DNA of 64,000 nucleotides from Chrysomallon squamiferum (Eukaryota; Mollusca; Gastropoda; Neomphalida; Peltospiridae): NCBI GenBank assembly GCA_012295275.1, contig CM022667.1, positions 164,501 to 228,500 of the forward strand, read 5' to 3'. Shown piece by piece: positions 1 to 13,583 of this stretch (position 1 is its first letter; each line of letters starts with the position of its first letter). The notes under the pieces were generated by a model. It saw only the letters and a program-made list of their open reading frames with translations, ran no database searches and was not told where the DNA came from. The position numbers and the translations under genes were made by a program.

Positions 1-97
1 TTTTTTTCTTCTTCTTCTTCTTCTTTTTTTTTTTTTTTTCTTCCTTAAACGCATTTTAGCCATCTAGTGACTAAGTTAAGCACTGGCCCTTATGAAG

Positions 98-128
<31 letters not shown>

Positions 129-679
129 TCTGCTGCCGATTGTGTGAAAAGACACTCCTTATTTTGTGTGTGTTAATATAAATATTCAAATGTGTTCGTT
201 AGACAGTACACATAAGCGTTGCCTCCGAGTCACATGATAGAAAAAATAGAAATAGCAGAGGGAAAAATCCAGGAAGTTATATTCTTCTAAAGGTTAGTAG
301 ACTTTATTTACTATGAGTAAGCAAAAAATTTAAAAATTCAAAAGTGTGTGTGATGTAAGAACATTGTGGATATAGTTGTAATACATAGAGGGGCTTTTTT
401 TGTTAGTTATGTTTTCGTTTTATTTTATTTAGTTCCTTTTTTCTTTTGTTTGTTTCTTTTCCTTCTTTCTTTTATAAAACTTGTTTTTCTTTTTCGTCTT
501 CTTTTCTTTCTGTTTATTATTATTTTTTTAAATACTTATGTATTATTATTTTATGACTTTGTCCTTTTTAAAAAAAAAACGATTGCGACAATCATCAAAA
601 CAAAAAAATATAATAATAATAATAATAATAATAAATTGCCATATATATATATATAGTTAATAAATGGAACTGTTAAATC

Positions 680-726
<47 letters not shown>

Positions 727-1759
727 TGTCTGGGTTATGTTCTCCTGGACCCTAGCAACAAGCAGACACCGCTTGAAGACCACTCCCCACTCTAATTTGA
801 ATTTCCCACGAACCCCATTTCATCGCGACTCAGAAATGAAAACCGTGGATGTTTATTTAAAGAAATAGTTTTGGGAAATAAATAAATAAATAAATAATTA
901 TAATAGTCATAATCATTATCTTTCATAAATTCGAGGATATCAGTAGTAAATAATTTTATAAACACTCATTTTTCTATCTCTTGTATACTACTACTCATTG
1001 CCAGTGTCCTTGTTTGTTATTACTATTTATGATAATAGTAATTATGTATAATGAAGCGTTATTATGTCTGTTGACAAAACCTATTATTTAGTCTTCTTTA
1101 AAAAAAAAAAAAAAAAAAAATAAAAAAAAAAAAAAAATAATAATAATAATAATAATAATAGTAACAATAATAATAATAAATGATGTAATAGGAACATGGT
1201 AGTTTAATATATTTATTTATTTATTTATTTATTTATTATTATTATTAAATCCATTTTTATATATACATTCAGGAAACGTAAAGGTCGTTGAAAGACAATT
1301 TTCATCACTGTTTAATACTTGACTGGGAAAATGTCGCGAAAAATTGCCTGATAATATTTACCATAACTTTTATTAAAGTCATATGTAAAACCATGTAAAA
1401 CCAAATATTATATTTGATGTGTATATATGCGTAAATCTGTTTGTTTGTGTGTGCGTTTGTGTATGTCTGTATATAATGAACTTGGCCTGTGCATACATCT
1501 GGTTTCTTTCTAACATTCAGAGGGGGAGCGCATTGTTCCTAAATCGATTATGTAACATCAACCAAAAGCAGAATAAGCATTCACAACTCATTTGTTGTTG
1601 ATTTGTTACTTTTTCATTATTTCATCATCTTCCTCCTTCTCATTATCATCATCATAATTATCATCATCAACATTATTATTATTATAATATTATTACTATT
1701 ATTATTGTTGTTATTATTATTATTATTATTGTTATTCTTCTTATTATAATTACTGTTAC

Positions 1760-1796
<37 letters not shown>

Positions 1797-3789
1797 TTTT
1801 TTTTTTTTTTTTTTTTTAAACTGGTCATTTCTAATTCATAAACATTTCATTTCCGTTACAAAACAAGCAACCAATAATAAACTATTTTACTTTAATTTCA
1901 TCTATCTATTAAAATACAAAACGAAAAAAGAATGAAAGAAAAGAAAAATGGCTTGCTTCTGTAAGAGAATACGACAAAAATATTATAAATAACTAATTCA
2001 GCAAATATAATTTTTAACAAAACATATTTTACATATGAGTAATTTACTTATATTCAGTAAATAGAGTATCTGAACGTCACATTTATCATTAACTTTTCGA
2101 ATTCAACCATATTCAACTTAAACATGTACAAGATATCTGTTACTGATCATATTTACGTTATGCACACATACATATTCAGATTGTGCACATATTATACAAT
2201 ATATGTGACATAGTATATTAATAGTATGTACACTAAAGATATTATGACCTGCAAATACTTTGGCTATGACTGAAAAAGTTTATACGAAAGACCAAATCAT
2301 TGGGAATACTTTTAGATAAATACCTTCTTTTTTAATTATTTACATCCACTATATTCGATACATAGATTATTTCGATATTTGTCATATTCGATATTTGTCC
2401 AAAACTTCCAATAATTAAGTGAGATAAGCGGGAGACTAATTTACATAGAATTAAGGTTAAAAGCAGTGGTTACTTTGTCGCTGATGAGATCTGACATAAA
2501 AAAAAAAGGTGAAATAAGGAGAAATAAAACGGCAGTTTAGACATAAATGATTTAATAGATTGTAGATATTAAATAAACAGTAAATCATTTACAAATCAAT
2601 TTATACAAATACATTAAGAAATAAGTATATGCCGCTCATTGTGGGTTTTGGTTTCATTTAAGATAATGTATTTTGTTTCTAAAGTTATTATCTTCCGTTT
2701 TTTTTATCATCGGCATTTGCCGGTATACTGTTATTCGTTTTGACATATTGGAAGGGTAAATTACAAACAAGTTTAAGTCTAAATCGAAGCAGAAGACAAA
2801 AGAGAATCAGAATATCAGATGCACATATGACGTGTCAACTGATCAACACAACTGAGAGAAGCTCGTGAATGAACGAAAAATTAAAGAAAAAGGACTTAAA
2901 AACATGCACTGTATACATTTGTATCATTTATTTCGAGCAATTAACTATTAAATTAAATTTCTATTTATATAATTTGTAAAGAAGAAAGATTGTTAAAGCG
3001 TGGCATCGTTAAGCGAGATGTTACTGTATTTATACAATAATAATCGCTTTCCAAATAATCTGGAGCAGTTCATTAAAATGACTGAGGAAAAACCAAACAT
3101 GTCAATAAGACCACTGAACCACATTTAGCCTTTCTACGAAATGGGATTCTACCAAATGGGACTAAGCCATATATATATATATATATGCATATACTCTCAT
3201 ACACATAAACACACACTAAAATTCATGTAGCTGATATGTTTTATTATATTTTCTGAATTATATAATACTCTGTTTAACATATATGAAATTTGTGTGTTAT
3301 TTAAACGCAAATGACGGCCATTCCTGTACATCACTTTCGTGGGCATGCATTTTACATCATTAAATCCTAGTTTGGGCCCTAACAGTTTGATTACGTGGAA
3401 ATGTTTCTATTTTTACACTAGAACGAGATCTGAAAATTTCAGGTGTAGGCGAGGTGAGAATATCCAGAAATAAATAATCCCTGGAAAGGGGGGGACATGT
3501 TTAAAACTGAAAAATAATTGACCGAAGTCTGCTTAAGAAGATTAAGAAATGTTTAAAGTATATCTTTAACAGTAAAGACTAAGCGCTTTAAATTCAGTAC
3601 GAATAAGCAGTCTTATACAGTTCTGTTTAATAGAAAATAAATTTTGCTAATGGAAAAGGTGAGAGAATAAGGTATTTTTATTAGTTATGTTTTAATATTA
3701 ACAATTTGCTTTCTTTCTTCTTCTTTCTGTTCTTCTTATTATTACTATTATCATCATCGTCATTATTTCTGTTATTATTATTATTCCAG
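1..3789. other. Non-coding AT-rich flank with simple repeats
   Basis: I see no gene in this stretch. It contains T- and A-runs (1-40, 99-126, 682-724, 1100-1135), AAT/TTA trinucleotide tracts (about 608-634, 1136-1178, 1670-1795), TTTA tetranucleotide runs (about 1210-1240) and a short AT run near 3170-3186. The rest (about 1830-3680) is ordinary AT-rich single-copy-looking sequence. A 5' untranslated exon of the phospholipase gene probably lies here or further upstream, because that gene's first coding exon starts right after a splice acceptor, but I could not place it. Confidence 0.6.
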
Positions 3790-3795
3790 TAAAAC

Positions 3796-3972
3796 ATGAA
3801 CGTTGTCGTCGTCATCTTTGGCATTTTACTGTCATCTGCTGCCTACGTTCTAAGTAACAGCAACTGCAGCGCATACAACGTCAATGGATGCAGCACTCCT
3901 TTCAAGATGCCGTTCTTCTACAAACGACGGTTCACGTCTGCTTGTAATAAACACGACGTCTGCTACAGATGT
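3796..3972 (+). CDS. Conodipine-like secreted phospholipase A2, coding exon 1
   Basis: This exon encodes residues 1-59 of a 155-residue secreted phospholipase A2, an enzyme that hydrolyses the sn-2 ester of glycerophospholipids. The start ATG gives a hydrophobic signal peptide (about residues 1-20). It is followed by a Cys-rich segment with the calcium-loop-like stretch around residues 32-46 and the PLA2 active-site motif CNKHDVC (residues 50-56; His53-Asp54 is the catalytic pair). Exon and intron meet at TGT|GTAAGA, phase 0. An acceptor-like TTATTCCAG ends at 3789, seven bases before the ATG, so an upstream untranslated exon is likely. The order of short N-terminus, CSTPF segment and HD-C motif matches group IX PLA2 (conodipine and relatives), a two-chain enzyme first described from cone snail venom. 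It could equally be a non-venom digestive or defence paralogue; the sequence alone does not say where it is expressed. Confidence 0.85.
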
Positions 3973-4091
3973 GTAAGAGATTTTCTTTTTTCTTTTTGAA
4001 AGACAGAATCATAATATTGTATTATTATTAATAAGCATTATTTATTTGTTTATTTATTTATTTATTATTATTATTACTGCTGTAGTAGTAG

Positions 4092-4149
<58 letters not shown>

Positions 4150-4225
4150 GCTGTAGTTGTTGTATTTTAGTTAATTATTTATTTTACTTTATTTATTTAT
4201 TTATTTATTTATTTATTTTATATAG
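3973..4225 (+). other. Intron of the PLA2 gene with TTA/TTTA repeats
   Basis: GT-AG intron of 253 bases (GTAAGA...TATATAG), phase 0. About half of it is a TTA trinucleotide tract (roughly 4095-4149) and TTTA tetranucleotide runs (4040-4065 and 4180-4220). Confidence 0.8.
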
Positions 4226-4516
4226 GGATTCAGATATGGAGTATTAAGAGAAAACTGTGACACTTTCTTTTTAAACAACATGCTACAGTCTTGCTCCAGT
4301 CTTCGAAAACGCCGAGCAGCAGACGTCAATGGCGGCCATATTAGAAAAAGGAGTTGGCAACGCAGTCTGTGTCACCTGTTTGCAAATGGTTATTATTCAG
4401 TCGTACGGCATTTTGCTGCATCTGACTTTAAAATACCATCAAGAGATTTTTGTACTGATACTCAATTTGTTGTGCCATGTCTACCTCCAGGTTTTATACA
4501 TTTACAAATGCTTTAG
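4226..4516 (+). CDS. Conodipine-like secreted phospholipase A2, coding exon 2 and stop
   Basis: Encodes residues 60-155 and the stop codon (4514-4516), in frame with exon 1. The first part continues the catalytic chain with Cys70 and Cys82. Two basic clusters follow, RKRR at 86-89 and RKR at 99-101, bracketing a nine-residue linker. Furin/PC-type cleavage at these sites would release the linker and leave two chains, as in the alpha/beta organisation known for conodipine. The C-terminal chain has a CHLFANGYY segment (Cys108), followed by Cys135 and Cys144. Two-chain processing is inferred from the basic sites. The gene is intact: no frameshift, no internal stop, all expected motifs present. 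Confidence 0.83.
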   Translation, partial: GFRYGVLRENCDTFFLNNMLQSCSSLRKRRAADVNGGHIRKRSWQRSLCHLFANGYYSVVRHFAASDFKIPSRDFCTDTQFVVPCLPPGFIHLQML

Positions 4517-4568
4517 TATTGAGTTTTAGTGCTACGCATAGATAGGCCTGTATACTGTGTAAAATGTG

Positions 4569-4574
4569 AATAAA
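4569..4574 (+). terminator. Poly(A) signal of the PLA2 gene
   Basis: AATAAA lies 53 bases downstream of the stop codon in TGTGAATAAATATATTC. It is a canonical eukaryotic polyadenylation hexamer in the right place for a short 3' UTR. Confidence 0.6.
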
Positions 4575-5298
4575 TATATTCACCAACTTTTTATTTACAG
4601 TTATTTTGTAGTACTTATACGACACGTGTTTTTGATATACTATTTGCAAAACAAAATTATACAAAATTATACAAAATTAATTCGGATGGGAAACACAACC
4701 ATCACGAACATCTATTGACAAAACAAGATCATTATCACACCCAACTGTTATATCAATAACATTCATCACAACTAATCACTTGAGATTACAACATCATATA
4801 TCACAACTAACTAAAAAAAATATTGTCCATTACACCAATTCAGTCGACGAAACATTACAATCTTTCGACCCGATCAGTCGACAAAATAGCATCATATCAA
4901 GAACAAAAAACATTTAATGAATATTATCTGAAGCAGATAAAAAAAAAAATTAAACAAATAAATACATTTACTTATTTCTCTTCTTTAAATATTTAGCATT
5001 CTTTTTACTTTTTATTTATTTTTATTTTTTTTTTATTTTTGTTCGTTCATTAGTTTTTGTTTTACAATACACATCGTTAAATATTTAAACTATATCATGG
5101 AACAGCCATTTTCATTAATACTGCAAAATCTGCATTCAAATATTTGGTTTAATTTAAAACATTCATACAGTAATAAAACGCATCTTTTTGAAATATTAAT
5201 TATAGAACTCACAAATACGCACGCACACGTATGCATACATAATTCAGTTCACGTGCAAATACGAACAGCACACTTACGTACCAATCGTGCATACATGC

Positions 5299-5332
<34 letters not shown>

Positions 5333-6200
5333 GCACACACACACACTCAAACGTAGATATAAAAAGGGCAAATAAATAAACTATTCCATGTTTTTCCATT
5401 TATTGTACTGCTTAAGTTTAACCTGCTTATGCTTTCATTGTACGAAGAATGAAAATTGGCTAATATTCCAGCCAAGCAAGAAACGAAACACTATTATAGA
5501 TTCTAAAGCTATTAAAGTCGTTTCCTGATGCATACAATATGTGGTGTTTTGTTTGTTTTTAATCCAGACAGTTTGGCGAATTTAACTCGATTTGATAAGC
5601 AACACACATATATTCACAATCACAATCACACACACACACACACACACACACACGGTAATCTCCCAGTAGTGACACAGTTTAAAACAACTAAGTTCACTGT
5701 TGGGTGCACAGTCACTGCTATGTTAGAGTAATAATCGTATGATCTGAGAACGGAAGGATTGGGTAGAAAAACGGAATACTATGTAAAAATAGTTTTAATT
5801 TTATCGAGATTTTTAATTGAGATTTACGGGAAATCCGTTTTATTACTTAACGTAATTGTACGTACGAATTTGAGATATTACTGTAAAAGGCTATGAAAAA
5901 TAACTCAAATTTATATTTGTTTTGTGTATTTAACTAGTTTTTGTCACTGAACCGAAACATGATTACAAATTTATACTTGATCAAAAGACACTTTTATTAG
6001 TAACCTACTAACACGGCTCATACGTGTGCATAGCTCAGGATTGCATCTGATAGTTTGACTACAGGCACGTATAACCAATGGGCATAAACCACACACAAAC
6101 GCGCGCGAATCAATCGCTCGATTTTCACACAAAGGATGCATGTACGAATTTATCATTAACTAAGCAAGGTATTAATATATTCGCACATCAACCATAGTAA

Positions 6201-6307
<107 letters not shown>

Positions 6308-6826
6308 GAAAAGATCATTATAGTTTATAGGAAACACAAACAAAAATGCTGTCATTTTACTCCTATTCCTACAGGCTGCCATATTTATGAGCATCTTAGC
6401 AGATTATTAATTATGTTTTTTAAGACAAAAACGTTTTTTAAACTGATATTTTAAATAATCAAAACTAAATGATAATGGGAAAAAAATAATAGGAACAAAA
6501 GAACTGAAATTTTTCGTCTGGTACTTCTTCCTCGTTTTATAAACAGCGGGAAAGAGAAAAAAAAAAAAAATGAAATAAAATATTTTAAAAATCAGCAAAC
6601 CATTTATCATCTTCAATTAATTGCGCACGCGACGGCTAGCTGGCGATTTTTGTTTGTATATTGGTCATCCCGTAGATAAATAAAAGTATTATATGAATGG
6701 GACGTGCTTCGTTTACGTTAAATGTCTCTCCGGAAATTTTATATCTTTACCCACTTTTCATTAAAACAACGTTCACAGATATAAAAAGCATACATAAATT
6801 GTTTTCCCAGCGGTTGGTGCTGTCTA

Positions 6827-6871
<45 letters not shown>

Positions 6872-7955
6872 TAACTTTGTTGTTGTTGCCCGTTTCAGCG
6901 TAACCCATGCTTTGATCTTGAGTCAAAATTATTTTCAACCTATTTTGTGAAAGGACATTCTTATCTAGGAATACCATCTAAATTGTTTAACAGTGAACCA
7001 GATATCTATGATATATATTACAGGCTACTACTGTATGTGGACATTTAATATTTAGGACTGTTATACTAAATTATTTTAAAGACATAACTTAATACTTTTT
7101 AACAGTGAACCGCCTGTGACATGAAGTTTATTATTTTCCTTTACTGTCGCAGTATTTTCATACTGAAACACAAAATAAACACACTTCAAGTGGCTCCCAT
7201 ATGTTCTGACTTCATTAAACCGTTCTGCAGTTTAGATAATTTCAATTAGGTTCATGCTGGTCGCCTAGCAAACGAGATTCTTGACAGACATTTTTTTTAT
7301 CTGATCTGAAGCAAGCACAATACCTAAAACGCGGACTCCGATAACCTGAGTTCGTGATAACATCCGGTCATTCGGTGCGCAGTCCATGAATCGTAAATGT
7401 TAAATATTTGCTCTGGATGAGGATAAAATAAACCAAATTGAAATTATTTTAATTTCTAATGACTTTTTAATTTTTTTTTTTTTTTCATGTTTTCATCTTG
7501 AAATAAATTAATCATTATTTTATGTGTTAATCACAAATTCAATTTAAAGACGTCAATAAGCCTGTGACAGGTACATTTATTTGATGGCTGCAGGGAACGA
7601 CCGAAGTGGAGGAGTGGCTATTCCAGCAATAACATCTTTTATCACCCACCAGTCAAGCGAAAAACAGACTTAAAATAAAACTACTAAGTAGCGACATTCC
7701 CCGTTTTCTTTCCTTTTTTTTTTTCTTTTTTCTTTCCATTCTTTCTTTCCCCCATGTTTAATTCATTGTATTATTTTCAGTATTTGACTTTATTATCTGT
7801 ATTTGACTTTATTACTCTATTTATTATTTGTTTGTTTGTTTGTTTGATTGATTGTTTATTTATTCATTTATATGTTTTATTTTTTTTTTTATGTATTATT
7901 AATTTTTTGTTTCTAATTTAGTATTATAAACATTTTGATGGTAGTGATTGTCTTC

Positions 7956-7989
<34 letters not shown>

Positions 7990-8036
7990 GTTTTTCTCTC
8001 TCTCTTTCACAAGCGGAATTTTTTTAAAATTAAATT

Positions 8037-8039
<3 letters not shown>

Positions 8040-8100
<61 letters not shown>
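8040..8100. repeat. (GA)n dinucleotide microsatellite
   Basis: About 60 uninterrupted bases of GA repeats, preceded by a T-rich segment. Confidence 0.97.
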
Positions 8101-8102
<2 letters not shown>

Positions 8103-8934
8103 GACGGGTCTCTAGGTTTCAGCTTAGTCAGCAAAATATTATAGCCCTGGGTGATATTAATGTTTTCTCCTTTGAATTTGATATACATACACGTACAAGC
8201 TGATCACAAGAATTTTCTTCTAGACACAACACACTAATGATACGAAATAGAAAATGCTGGTACAAATGCCGTCTTACATCTGTCCATCCCCAGACCATAT
8301 CCCTGTTTGTGGCCTCCATGCGAGTACGAGTTTGTGCGTGCGTATTGATGTGCGTGTCTGTGTATTCTGAGAAATATGTAGATTATTTACCTCTTTTAAC
8401 ACATAGTAGTAAAATCGTGACATACAAAATGACATTCTTTTTTTTTTTTAATTTTTTTTTTTTTTTTTTTTCTTAAAATGTTTATTTATTATAAAAGGAA
8501 AGTGTAGTATGTTTTATTATGAAATATGGTTTCTCGATGTGAATTATTTTTGTTGATGAAACAAAGAAAATATATTAATATTTATCCGAGACTGAAACGT
8601 ACATGTGTAGAATTAGACCTTGATGCACCGGTTATGATTGACATGGCCGAACTAATCACCGATTATTAGAGGAAACGGAAATCGAATTTCCGTGACAGGT
8701 TCTCGCCTTCAGTTGGCAGCGTCAGTCAAAAAAATCTCTCTGAGCAGGAGACAAAGATGAAATGAAAACAGTGACACAAACACAATTAGGATAAAGGCGC
8801 ACCTTATTCATAGTATAGTCAGTAACGGGATGCACTTTATTCGTTAAAAGTTATAACAATGGAAAATATTATAATTATAATTATATTGTTTAAATTTGCA
8901 CTTGTTGGCTATTCATATTAGCATGGACACGATT

Positions 8935-9055
8935 GTATAGTTCAGTGGTTAGAACACCCGATCAAGGCAGGACTGGTCTCAGGATGATTCGTCCTAAATG
9001 TATATAATGGATTTTTCCCGTTCTACTCCATGTTCCTCGGCTGAGTTTTACAAGC
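8935..9055 (+). mobile_element. tRNA-derived SINE-like sequence
   Basis: The segment TATAGTTCAGTGGTTAGAAC (8936-8955) closely matches the D-arm / A box of a tRNA gene. About 35 bases later GGATGATTCGTCCT resembles a degraded B box / T-arm. The following pyrimidine-rich part (TTTTTCCCGTTCTACTCC) is not tRNA-like, as expected for a SINE body. The family is not identified. An eroded tRNA pseudogene is the alternative. Confidence 0.5.
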
Positions 9056-9159
9056 AAAATAACTTAATAATAAAACTGGCTGGGGTGTTCTTAAATAAAT
9101 ATTAATTTCTTCACACACAATAATTGGTCTGTATATGTGTGATTGTGTTTATATCTGTG

Positions 9160-9164
9160 TGTAA

Positions 9165-9202
<38 letters not shown>

Positions 9203-9906
9203 CGATAATAACAATAACAATAATAATTTAATAATATATTATTAAAAAATAATACTGAGGAAAATTGTGTTTTAGTAAGATACCTTAAGATATATATACT
9301 TTTAAAAAATAAAAACAAATTGTTTGATACTTACTATTTAACACCTATATCAGTTACTGAAATACTTTATGCATATTATGAGCATAAAACAGATTATAAT
9401 GAAATTAATCTGCTGTCGTACAACCATCTTTCCAATGACTTAAACAATGACGTCATAAAACTGTTCTAATTTTAATTACAATTATTATATGTTTATTTAT
9501 GCATTCATTTATTATTATAACCAAAATTTTTTTATTTATTTATTGTCTTTCACATTAGTAGTAGCAGTAGTGGTAGTAGTAGTTACTTTTTTCTTCTCAT
9601 TTTTTTAATTTTTTTTTTTTTTTTTTTTTTTACGAAACTGATCCTTCTTGAAACCTTTCGAGCGAATTTATTCGACTCTTTCCGTTGTAAAGCTGAATGA
9701 CGTCATTCCGTTGTTTCCACTGGAAACGTTAAAAAAACACAATAAAAACAGCTAATCGGGCTAATGCAACGCTGTATACCAGAGATTCGACTGACGGTGA
9801 AGAAACGACTCATTATTTTGTGGTTTGTATTAAGTTTAAATCATAAACAATTCTGTGAGGTTTTTATTTTATTTTTTTTAAATTTATTACTAGGATATAG
9901 TCAACG

Positions 9907-9989
<83 letters not shown>

Positions 9990-10175
9990 TTTATTATTAA
10001 TTGTTGTTGTTACTTTTTTTACTATCATTATCATCATCATTATAATTATTATTATATGTTCATCATCATCAGTATTAATTGTAATGATTTTGTTCTCTCA
10101 TCATCATTATTACCAGTAGCTGTAGTAATGCATTGTTGTTTTGTTGTTGTTGTTCTTCTTCTTCATCTTCTTCTT

Positions 10176-10241
<66 letters not shown>

Positions 10242-11221
10242 AAAATATGTATCAAGATAAGTCTTGATGTATTTGGTTTATTCCAAATTAATTAATTAAC
10301 AACAACAGCAACAATAATAATGATAGTAGTAGTAGTAGTAGTAACAATAATAATAATAATAATGTAATCATATAACAATATCAATTAATTTTAATTTTAC
10401 TTTTGGTATATTACTTAATAGGGAGTGTTTAAATCCTGAAAAAAAAAAATAAAAAAAAAAAATTTACAAAATAATATTTTTATAAGACAACAAATGAAAA
10501 AACTACGATTAAATTCATAATTAAATTTTAAAAATAACAAAAATACACTCAGAGAATACAAAATATTTTATTTATTAAAAAAAGAACATGTATAATTATG
10601 CTATAAAAAGCAAAGTATATGTAAGCACCAATATATTAGGCAATGTTTTATATAAAATTAATATATATGATTGTGTGTATGTGAATATGTGCATGTATGT
10701 ATATGTGTATGTGTGCCTGTATGTATGTATATGTGTGTATAAGTATGTATGTGCATATGCATGTGTATATGTTTGAATGTATGCATGTGTGTTTGTATGT
10801 ATGTAGGTATGTACATGTGTATGTATGTGTGTGCATTTAACATATACAGACACAAAATACACCCAAATGTGGTTATTAAATATGTACATGTATATGTATA
10901 TGTTAGTGTACATGTGCCTGTATGTTTGTATGTGTGTGTGTGTATATGTATGTGTGTAAGACAGATACATTCATATAAAGAAGCAATTGCTGTAAACATA
11001 CTAAATTTTTCAACTATTAAAAGGAAAAACAAACAAGATGACAATAATGCAGTATAAGTAACACAGAAAATGGACATGCAGAAAACGAAATCAATAAGAG
11101 GAATTTGGTCAGTTGTGAATCATTAAAGCTCAGTGATTCATTTTGTTTCAGATAAAATGGTGATTCACTTCTCCAAGGATTTATAAACTGTCTGAATGAA
11201 GTTGTTTGTTGTCACAGAGCA

Positions 11222-11263
<42 letters not shown>

Positions 11264-11366
11264 TGTGCATATGTTTCTGTGTATGTATCTATATGATGTG
11301 CATGTGACTGTGTATGTGTGTGTATATATATATATATATATGTGTATATATATATATATATATATG

Positions 11367-11438
<72 letters not shown>

Positions 11439-11669
11439 TAGGTATATGTGCTGCATAGTCTCACACACATATATATATACATGAATACTGATTTTGTTAT
11501 TTTGGTTGTTTTTAATGACTGTAATTATTGTAATTGTTTTCATAATATAAGGAAATCTTTATAAATATTGAACTTGTGAGCACATTACATACCATGTAAA
11601 TGAAAATATACAACAATTTTGTTCTTAAATAATTTCAGCACTGTAGAAAAGTCATTGACAGATAAACAT

Positions 11670-11735
<66 letters not shown>

Positions 11736-12506
11736 CAGTTGGTCATCATATAAAATGTTTGTCATGTAGCAGCCTAGGTTGGCCCAAATTTATAAAAACT
11801 TACTTCAACAGTCATTTATTAGACAGTCATGTAGTCTAATGTCATTTTGATTAATAAACATTCCTATGGACTGCAGATGCTCTTAAAACTAAATATAACA
11901 CATTTATCAAATTCAAATAACTATTTTATTCATAAAATGTAAAATGGATTTCATAAATGATTGATATTTCTAATTTTCGAAACACATGCAATACAGTTTG
12001 TTCCAGAGGACTACAAAAATATATATTATGAACTTTATATGTATTATATTTTTTTTAAAACCCAGAAGAATACTTTTTTATTTTTCATTTTTGATAATAA
12101 TAATAGCAGCAGCACTAGTAGTATAATAATAATAACAACAATAATAAAACTTCAATAATTATGATTAATAATAATAAAACAGTCGACTAATAATAATAGT
12201 AGTAGTAGCAGTAGCAGAATAAACAAAAGAGAAAATTATTTGTCAGTAATTCAGAAAATACTAAATTAGATTAAACATTTTTCGTGAAAATGCGACCATC
12301 AGAGAACATCTCCCATTAAATATTAAAGCTTGTCGTATGAGATAACTCTTGAAAACAAATACATCTTTACTAATTCTAGAATTGTGTGTATATATATATA
12401 TATATGAAGTTCTTAAGTTTTAACTTCACAGTTTATAATGTCATAAGAAAGCTGTTAAGTTTGGCAATATTATAAATGTTTTTGCTTTACACTTGTTTCA
12501 GATTAT
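9160..12506. other. Intergenic repeat-rich region downstream of the transglutaminase stop
   Basis: No gene seen. Repeats include AAT (9168-9198), TTA plus TTTA (9909-9996), CTT plus TTA (10157-10240), a GTAT/GTGT-rich block (about 10670-10960), a compound GT/AT/GTAT block (11226-11440), a long AT tract (about 11668-11731) and AT near 12390-12405. The 3' UTR of the transglutaminase must lie at the upper end of this region. The stop codon itself overlaps an AATAAA on the - strand (12511-12506), and other AATAAA matches occur lower down, so the poly(A) site cannot be fixed. Confidence 0.5.
11226..11440. repeat. Compound GT / AT / GTAT microsatellite
   Basis: A (GT)n tract (11226-11262) is followed by (AT)n stretches (11325-11411) and a (GTAT)n run (11411-11438). 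The alternating purine-pyrimidine sequence is typical of Z-DNA- or cruciform-prone microsatellites. Confidence 0.95.
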
Positions 12507-12651
12507 TTATTTTGGAGCAACTTCAATGGTAGCTGATCCATTAATATCATCCAGCTGATCTGAACTGAATATGGCAATAAGTTCACGTGTTCCTTTCTTT
12601 CTTAGATGTATATCAACTGTTGTTATAAATGTCTTGCCTGGGTCCACAGAT
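12507..12651 (-). CDS. Transglutaminase exon 15 (last; second C-terminal barrel, stop)
   Basis: Acceptor TTTCAG ends at 12652. The exon completes a codon split with exon 14 (GG|A) and reads SVDPGKTF...[23 protein letters not shown], then TAA at 12509-12507. It corresponds to the last strands of the C-terminal beta-barrel, and its length matches the family when joined directly to exon 14, so no exon is missing between them. Confidence 0.93.
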
Positions 12652-13299
12652 CTGAAATTGAATAAATAAATAAATAAATAAATAAATAAATATATATATA
12701 TATATAATTCAATAAATAAACCATTTATGAATAATTAAATAAGCAAATGAATGAATAAATTAATAAACAATAAATATATAAATTAATAAACAATAAATAT
12801 ATAAATTAATAAATAAGTAAATAAATAAATAAATAAATAAGAAATAAATATGAACAAATAAATAAGAAATAAATATGAACAAATAAATAATTTAATATAT
12901 AAAATATTTGTAAATAAATAAATAAGTAAATGAATAAATTAAATTAATAAAGAAGTAAATAAACAAATTTATAAATAAATAAATATCTAAATGAATAAAT
13001 AAACTGAAAAATAAATAAATGGACAAACTGATAAATAAATATCTAATTAAATTAATAAGCAAAAAAATACATAAATAATTTTATTAATTAAAAGATGCAA
13101 TTAAATTTATAAATAAATAAATATCTAAACAAAAAAAATTAATTAATTAAATTTATAAATAAATAATTAAACAAATTTATAAATAAATAAGTAAATGAAT
13201 AAACAAATAAATAAATAAATAAATGAACAAATTTATAAACAAATATTTAATTAAATAAATAAATTTATAAATAAATAAATAAATAAGTATGTAAATGAG

Positions 13300-13330
<31 letters not shown>

Positions 13331-13549
13331 AGGTTAAAGAATGTAATAATAATAATGGTAGCAAAAAGATCTTCAGCTAAAATCTGTAGTCTTCAACTTC
13401 CTGTAGATGAATAATGAAATTTCATACTATTTTGATTGTCTTTTAATTTGTGTGTGTCTGTATGTCTGTGTGTGTGTGTGTGATTATTACTGAAGTTGGT
13501 TTTGTTTTTCTTATTAACATTTCAGTAAAACTGCTGATATTACTTATTT

Positions 13550-13583
<34 letters not shown>

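Noticed and set aside
10596-11482. Overlapping long open frames with His/Thr/Tyr or Cys/Val repeats on both strands
   Set aside because: They are translations of GT/GTAT/AT repeats; open frames on both strands with repeat composition are artefacts.
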